From Dasypus novemcinctus (lineage: Eukaryota; Chordata; Mammalia; Cingulata; Dasypodidae): a stretch of 64,000 bases of DNA. The stretch lies in the NCBI RefSeq assembly GCF_030445035.2, contig NC_080678.1:113934599-113998598 (forward strand). Reading direction: 5' to 3'. The translations under genes were made by a program, and so were the position numbers. This document shows positions 57,498 through 64,000 of the stretch, in pieces. How positions within the stretch are numbered: the first letter of the stretch is position 1; every line of letters begins with the position of its first letter. The notes under the pieces are model-generated. The model had not been told where the DNA came from, ran no database searches, and saw nothing but the letters and a program-made list of their open reading frames with translations.

Positions 57498-59174
57498 GCA
57501 ATTTCTTCTTTGTCTCATTGAATATTTAGGAGTGTGTTGCTTAGCTTCCACACATTTGTGAATTTACCTAGTTCCTGTCTATTATTGATTTGAAGTTTCA
57601 TTCCATTATGATCTGAGAAGGTGCTTTGTATAATTTCAGTCTCTTTGTATTTTTTGAGAAATGTATTGTGATCTACCATGTGGTCTATCCTGGAGAAAGA
57701 TCCACGTGCACTTGGGAAGAATTATAACCCACTGAGTTTGGGTGCAACATTCTGCATATGTCTGTTAGGCCTAACACGTATTGTTCAAGTTCTCTGTTTC
57801 CTTGTTGATCTTCTAACTGTTCTATCTAATGATATGACTAGTGTGCCAAAGTCTCCAACTGTTATGGTAGAGGTGTCTATTTCTCCCTTTAGTTTTGTCA
57901 GAGTTTGCCTCATGTATTTTGGGGCACCCTGGCTAGGTGCATAGACATTTATGACTGTTATTTCTTCCTGGTGGATTGTTCCTTATATTAATATATAATG
58001 GTCTTCTCTATCTCTTATAACTTTTTTTTGCAATTCAAGTCAGTTTTGTCCAATATAGCTACCTCTGCTCTTTTTTTGGTTACTGTTTGTGTGAAGCATC
58101 TTTTTCCAACCTTTCACTTTCAGCTGGTTTGTATCCCTGGGTCTAAGGTGAAACTCTAGTAAGCAATATATGGATGGTTCTTTTTTAAAAATCCATTCTG
58201 TCAGCCTATATCTTTTGACTGGGGAGTTTAATCCATTCACATTCAATAATGCTACTGTACGTACATTATTTACTTATAGCATTTTATTCTTTGGTTTTCA
58301 TGTATCAAAGATTTGTTTTCATCTGTCTTTTTACTCTTTTGGTTATCCTTTCTGCTATTCCTTCTTCTATCCTGTTTTCCAAACCTCTCTCTCCTATCTT
58401 TTCCTTTCAGGCTGTAACTCTTCCTTTAATATTTTCTGCAAAGGTAGATCCTTTTTGTTTTTTTAATAAGTTATCTTAGTTTCTATTTGTTTGTGAATGT
58501 TTTACACTGGCTTTCATATTTGAGGGACAATTTTGCTGCATAAAGGATTCTCAGCTGGCAGTTTTTCTCTTTCAATATCCTATTTGTATCATATCATACT
58601 GCTGTCTTCTTGCCTCCATGGTTTCTGATGAGAAGTCTGCACTAAGTCTTACTGGGTGTTCCTTGTATGTGATGATTTGCTTCTCCCTTGCTGCTCTCAG
58701 AATTTTCTCTGTATCTTTGACATTTGACATTCTGAGTAGTATGACTCTTGCAGTGGGTCTATTCAGATTTATTCTGATTGAGATACACTGAGCTTCTTGG
58801 ACATGTAAGTTCATTTCTTTTGTGTGAGTTGGGAAATTTTCAGCTATTATATCCTCAAATATTCTTTCAGCCCCTTTTCCCTTCTTTTCTCCTTCTGGAA
58901 TTCCCTTGACACGTATTTTGTTGCATTTCATGTTATCATTCAACTCCAAACCCCTGCTCTATTTTTTCCATTCTTTTCTTTCTTTCTTCTTTTTTCTCTT
59001 CAGTTTCAGCATTCTGTCTTCTATATGACTTATTCTTTCTCCAGTCATTTTGAATCTACTGTTGTATGCCTCTAATGTGGTTTTGATCTTACCTATTGTG
59101 TCTTTCATTCCCATGAGCTCTGTTACATTTCTGTTCAGGTTTTTAAATTCTTCTTTGTGTTAGCTCAGTATCTT

Positions 59175-59520
59175 CTATTGTAATATTATTTTTATTTTTA
59201 AAGAAGCATTGGATTACATAAATGTCACATAAAAATTATAGGGAATTCCCATATGTTCCATCCTCTCCCCCGTCCACATTTTCCCACCTTAACAACATCT
59301 TTCATTAGTGTGGTACATTCGTTACAATTGAAGAACACATACTGAAGCATTGCTACTACCCGTGGATTATATTTACATTATAGTTTTTAACCTCTGTCCT
59401 ACACAATCTTATAGGTTATGACAAAATATATAATGGCCTATACCAATCACTGCAGTGTCATGCAGAACAATTACAATGTCCTGAAAATACCCGGTATTGC
59501 ACCTATTTTCCCTCTCTGTC
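59175..59520 (-). mobile_element. L1-like 3'-end fragment inserted in antisense L1 ORF1
   Basis: It starts T-rich and reads 'attcccatatgttccatcct' and 'aacatctttcattagtgtgg', similar in layout to the other antisense 3' ends but of a different type. It divides the ORF1 coiled-coil part (59524-59706) from the RNA-binding part. Confidence 0.55.
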
Positions 59521-60724
59521 CCTTCAGAAACTCTGGCGGCCACTAATTAGTGTTTTCTCAATATTCTTTATGTCTTTGGATGCCTTGTCTTTCAAGTCAT
59601 TAATTTGATTTTGGAAATTTGTGTTCATCACATTGATTAATTGTCTCAAATCTTCTATCTCTTCTGAAGTTTTGATATATTCATTTTCTTGGGCCATTTC
59701 TAACATTTTCTTACTATGGCTTGTAATTTTTGATATCCAGGCATCTGATTAGGGTGGTGAGTTTACTCAGATGCTAAATTTTTTTCCTCTTTCATAGGGC
59801 CTTAGTGGCAAGAGGCTATGTGTTACTGCTATTCTTTGATTTTTGGTTCAATCTGTTCTGAGTCTCTGGGATTGTCCTGGTTAGTTGATCAAATTGGGCT
59901 ATGAACCCAGTAATGGGGAGCAGACCTGCTTCCTAGGGCTTTGTGGAGGGAGATTGCAAAGGCCAGAAAAAGCCTCTTTCTTATTTAATTTTAATTTTCT
60001 CACATGCAAATACTTGGTCACCCAGCAGATGGTGATCTTTGGTAACCCTCTTTCAATGTCCAGTTGAAGTGTGTTGCTGCAACATTGACTGGATCATTGT
60101 GACAAAGTTTCCTGTCTGGAGGCTAATAGCTTTGTAATTGACACTTTCTCAGGGGCAGTTCTCCAAACTTTGCTGGCTGCCCCCTCTCATTTCCCAGGTG
60201 GGAAGTAATTTCTCTCCCCTTTGTGACCTCAAAAACCAGTCCTGGTCAGTAGAGAGGGAGATTGAGAGAGTTGGATCTCTTTAATCTCTTGCTAGCTCTT
60301 AAGACAAACAATGGTGTTGCCCCATCTGGTTTGGAAGGACCCATGGGACACAGCAGACCAAATTTGTGGGTCAAAAGCTGGGTCAGCCTTAGGCTGTGTC
60401 CTTCTCTCTCACTTTTTCTGGGGAGGTAGATCCCTAGGGCCCCATTTGTAGCCATCAATCCAGAGGCCTGAGAATTCAAAAGCTTTTATATTGTGGGGGA
60501 AGGTGCTGGCATTTGCAGCTATGGCTTTTAATGCATAGTTTTGTAGACACAATTATTTTCCCTTGCCCCTTTCTCTTCTGGGAAGTGTCCAGTCATCCCC
60601 TGGTGTCCTAAACCCTAGAAGATTATTTTCCCAAGCTGTTTATGTCTGCCGTCTAGATATTTTTTAAGGAAAGAAGAGAGTCCAGTGTGTTTTTAGTCAG
60701 CCATCTTTCTGGAAGTTCTAATGT

Positions 60725-63425
60725 ATTTTTTAAAATATTATTTATTATTATTGTTATAATTATTTATTTATCAGTTGTATTGGTGTATATCATTCATACA
60801 TGAACACACATAAACAGTGTGTAGTAAAAGTTGTGAACTTACAAAACAAACATGTATGACATTATACAGAGTCCCATATATCACCCCACCCCATATATCA
60901 CCCCACCCCACATCTTGCATTTTTCTGAAATATTTGTTACAAATTATGAGAGTATCATCAAAATATTACTACTAACCATAGTCTGTATCTTATATTTGGT
61001 GTATTTCCCCCCAAACCCACCTTATTATTATTATTATTATTATTATTTGATAAACTGCTTTTGTCTGTTATTTTATTTTATTTTTATCCCCCCCCCTTAT
61101 GGCTTTTGCATACTGTCTGCTCTCTGTGTCTGTATGCTGCACATTCTTCTGTGTTTGTATGTATTTATTTTATTTCCCCTCCCCCCTTGTGGATTGCTTG
61201 CTGTCTGCTCTCTGTGTCCATTTGCTGCACGTTCTTCTGTGTTTTTGTCTTCCTTTATTTTTTTGTTGTGTCATCTTGCTGAGTCAGCTCTCCACACTGC
61301 TTGCAGGCTGGGTGGTGCTCCGCAGCATGCAGGCGAGACTGCCTTCACAAGGAGGCCCCAGGATGCAAACCCAGGGCCTCCCATATGGTAGATGGGAGCC
61401 CAACTATTGCGCCACAGCCACTTCCCCCTATGATTTATTATTTTTTAATATATATTTATTACAGGAGTTGTGCACCTATAAAACAATCATGCATATGTGT
61501 AAAATTGCTGTACAACAGCCCTTCACCCTTCACCAACACACCACACCATAGTGAAACATTTGTTACAGATTATGAGAAAATATAATTAGACCATTACCAC
61601 CAACTATGGTCCATAGTGTACATTTGGCACACTTTTTCCATATTCCTTCATGATCAACATAGTAATCTTTGGCATAGATGCAAGAATATTACATTATTCC
61701 TGCTAACCACAGTCCATAGGTCACAGCAGTTGTATTTATTCCATGCTTCTCCACATTTCCACCACCCTGTAATAGTGATGTACATCTGTTCTTGCTCACA
61801 GAAGGACACTCTTTCATCTGTACCATCAACCACAATTCTCTTCCACCTCTGGGTTCACTGTGTTATTTAGTCCCTAGATTAAGCTCTAGCTTTCTTTCAG
61901 TTGGCATTTACATCCCTGGATCACCCTTTCCAGCCACATTCCCATTTATAAACCAGCTGTTATTCACTATAATATGTTACCATCAACTCTGTCCATTTCC
62001 ATGCTTTAACGGTCAAGTTAATTAAAAATTCTACATACGTTAAGCATCAGTACTCCTTCTCAGACCTCCTCATAACTCCTGATAACCTGTCCTCTAGGGT
62101 TTAACTCCATGAATTTATTCTTCATATTTCATTCATATTAGTGAGACCATGCAAGATTTGTCCATTTGTGTCTGGCTTACTTCACTTAGCATAATGTCTT
62201 CAAGATTCATCCATATTATCATTGGTGTCCCAATTTCATTTCTTCTTAATGCAGCGTAGTATTCCATCATATGTATATACCACATTTTGTTTGCCATTCA
62301 TTGGCTGTTGGAAACTTGGGTTATTTCCATCTTTTGGCAATTGTGAATAATGCTGCTATGAACACCGGTGTGCCACGTGTTCTTCTGTTTGTGCCACAGA
62401 CTTCAGTTCTTCTGGATATATTCCTAGTAAAGGAATTACTGGATCATATGGAGGTTCTATATGTAACTTCCTGAGGAAGAGCCAAACTGTCTTCCACAGA
62501 GGCTGCACCATTTACAACCCCACCAACAGTGAAGGAGTGTTCCTATTTCTCCACATCTTCTGCAGCACTTGTTTTGTTTTGTTTTTTAAATTATGGCGAT
62601 TTTATGTGGTGTAAGATGAGATCTCATTGTCGTTTTGATTTACATTTCTCTAGTAGCTAGTGATATGGAACACTTTTTTCATGTGCTTTTTGGCCATTTG
62701 TATTTCCTCTTTGGAGAAAAGTCCATCTAAATCTTTTGCCCATTGTTAAGTTGGATTGCTTGTTTTTTTTATTGTTGTTGTATGCTCTCTTTTATTTAGA
62801 ATGGAAATCAAGCCCTTATCAGATATGTGGCTTCCAAATATTTTCTCCCATTTAGTGGGATGAAGTCATTTGCATCACAGACGTGTTTGAGTTTGAGGAG
62901 GTCCCATATATCCGTGTTTTCTTTTGTGGCTCATGCTTTTGGTATAAGGTTTAAGAATCTACCACCTACCACCAGGTCTTGAAGATGTTTTCCTACATAT
63001 TCTTTTAGGAGCCTTATGGTTCTTGCATTTATATTTAGGTCTTTAATCCATTTTGAGTTAATTTTTGTATAAGGCATGAGATAAGGGTTCCTTTTCTTTC
63101 TTTTGACTATGGATATCTAATTCTCCCAGCACCATTTGTTAAATAGACTGCTCTGCCCCAGCTGGGTGGGTTGGATAGGCTTGCCAAAAATTACTTGACC
63201 ATAGATATGAGGGTCTACTTCCAAACCATCAGTTTGGATTCACTGGTATATGTGTCTGTCTTTATGCCAGTACCATGCTATTTTTTTTTTAACCATTGTA
63301 GCTATGTAATGTGATTTAAAATCTGGAAGAGAGGGTCCTCCAGGTTTGCTTTTCCTTTTCAAGATGTTTCTGCCTAATCAGAACCCCATTACCCTACCAA
63401 ATAAATTCAATAATTGTGTTTTCCA
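60725..63425 (-). mobile_element. Antisense L1: tandem-unit 3' UTR and ORF2 end
   Basis: 60725-61030 and 61440-61700 are antisense copies of the 235-bp 3' UTR unit. From about 62100 ('tctggcttacttcacttagc') to 63425 the DNA is antisense L1 ORF2 C-terminal region ('ctggatatattcctagtaaa' at 62413, 'accatttgttaaatagactg' at 63131). It stops at about 63425, where a sense 3' UTR fragment begins. Confidence 0.75.
61040..61435 (-). mobile_element. DAS-type SINE, antisense, with doubled tail segment
   Basis: The 'tgctctctgtgtc..tgctgcac.ttcttctgtgttt' segment occurs twice (about 61115 and 61205), followed by 'gggcctcccatatggtagat' and the head 'gccacagccacttcccc'. It resembles the 28580 copy in carrying this doubled tail. 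It lies between two 235-bp L1 3' UTR units. Confidence 0.8.
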
Positions 63426-64000
63426 TATGTTTAAAAAATGCTGGTGTTCTGCCAGAGTGGGTGACACCATGGGGTAGAAACCCAAGTAGTGAGAGTGGGG
63501 GTGGACCCACATCCTGGGGAGGACTAATGCCATCCAATAGAGGGAACTGTATCCCTCAAGAGAAAGGGTGGCTCCCAGGGCATTGGGGCAGTTGAGCAAG
63601 TTAGGCCCTGAACACTATTCCATCTATCTCTGGAAGTGGCTCCTCAGGAAACGGAGGTTGGCTATCACTGAGGGCACCAAGGTGGAAGGGAAAATGGACG
63701 TTAAATGTGTGGAACCAAAGTAAATGGGGGGTAAGAGAGGAGTTTCTTGAGAGTACACAAGGATGGATATAAAACATGTAATATTACACCATAACATATA
63801 GGAGATGACAGACTGATAATGTAAACCATAATGTAAAACATAGGATAACTAAAAATGTAAAGAACTGTGTATCCTAAAGTATGCACCATAATGTAAGCAC
63901 AGATGTCACCTTGTTAGAAAGCTAATGTCTCAGACTCTGTACATCACTTTAAGTAAATATGATATGAATAGGGCATAAGCGTATCACTGTGGAAGGGAAA
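63426..64000 (+). mobile_element. L1 3' UTR block, sense, cut by the window end
   Basis: 'gggtggacccacatcctggg' and 'ggaggactaatg' (63499-63530), then 'atgtaaaccataatgtaaaa..ataggat' (about 63820-63850), match the 3' UTR blocks at 3120-3690 and 13179-13790. Its last bases (to 'tatcactgtggaagggaaa') resemble the first bases of the window. Confidence 0.7.

Larger units (their letters stand above)
55545..60715 (-). mobile_element. Antisense L1 with 5' end, ORF1 and most of ORF2
   Basis: Read from about 60715 leftward, the 5' end has an 'aagatggctgac' YY1-like motif. A 5' UTR is followed by ORF1 (59706-59524 coiled coil; 58949-58572 RNA-binding part with RVILLRMSNVKDTEKILRAA). The ORF2 endonuclease start is near 58246-58040 (MNVNGLNSPVKRYRLTEWIF), then RT to about 55545. 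Stops and shifts break the frames. It is interrupted by a SINE (57114-57497) and another repeat (59175-59520). Its 3' end is missing. Confidence 0.82.

Overview
The window is mammalian nuclear DNA and almost certainly xenarthran, most likely armadillo (Dasypus-like). The main evidence is at least five copies of a tRNA-derived SINE of the armadillo DAS type, with an A-box/B-box head, a 'cctcc..ccatgtgg' body and target-site duplications. The rest is dominated by L1 LINEs whose 3' ends do not look like primate or rodent ones. There are no bacterial features, no CRISPR and no operons.

The only host gene I can support is on the + strand: the first ten coding exons of an anthrax-toxin-receptor family gene, best matched to ANTXRL. 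Exon 1 (18725-18915) carries the signal peptide and sits at the edge of a GC-rich, CpG-rich block (about 17.2-18.7 kb) that probably holds the promoter. Intron 1 is about 18 kb and full of repeats. Exons 2-9 lie between 37.1 and 41.9 kb. Intron 9 is about 8 kb and was enlarged by a MaLR/ERVL-type LTR element, itself invaded by an L1. Exon 10 is at 50023-50121. The ten exons join in one open frame of 280 codons plus one base, all with GT/AG splice sites. They encode the signal peptide, the whole vWA (integrin I-like) domain and the start of the Ig-like domain. The rest of the Ig-like domain, the membrane span and the tail are not visible before 64000. The frame is intact, but three of the five metal-site (MIDAS) positions differ from the family consensus.

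Layout: 1-17170 is a stack of L1 fragments, mostly +, with two SINEs and one solo LTR. 17171-20580 is GC-rich unique DNA, the promoter and exon 1. 20585-26700 is an old antisense L1 with two younger 3'-end insertions. 26940-36400 is mostly unique intron 1 DNA with a SINE, a solo LTR of class II type and older repeats. 36400-42080 is gene-dense unique DNA. 42081-48698 is the nested LTR element/L1/minisatellite. 48699-52180 is TG-rich and unique DNA with exon 10. 52190-64000 is an antisense L1 stack with two SINEs.

The main points for a second look are the altered vWA metal site in an otherwise open gene, two L1 copies with internal deletions that could be spliced retrocopies, a recurrent L1 3'-end module of about 1.9 kb, a second L1 3' UTR type built of tandem units of about 235 bp, and cleanly bounded nested insertions.
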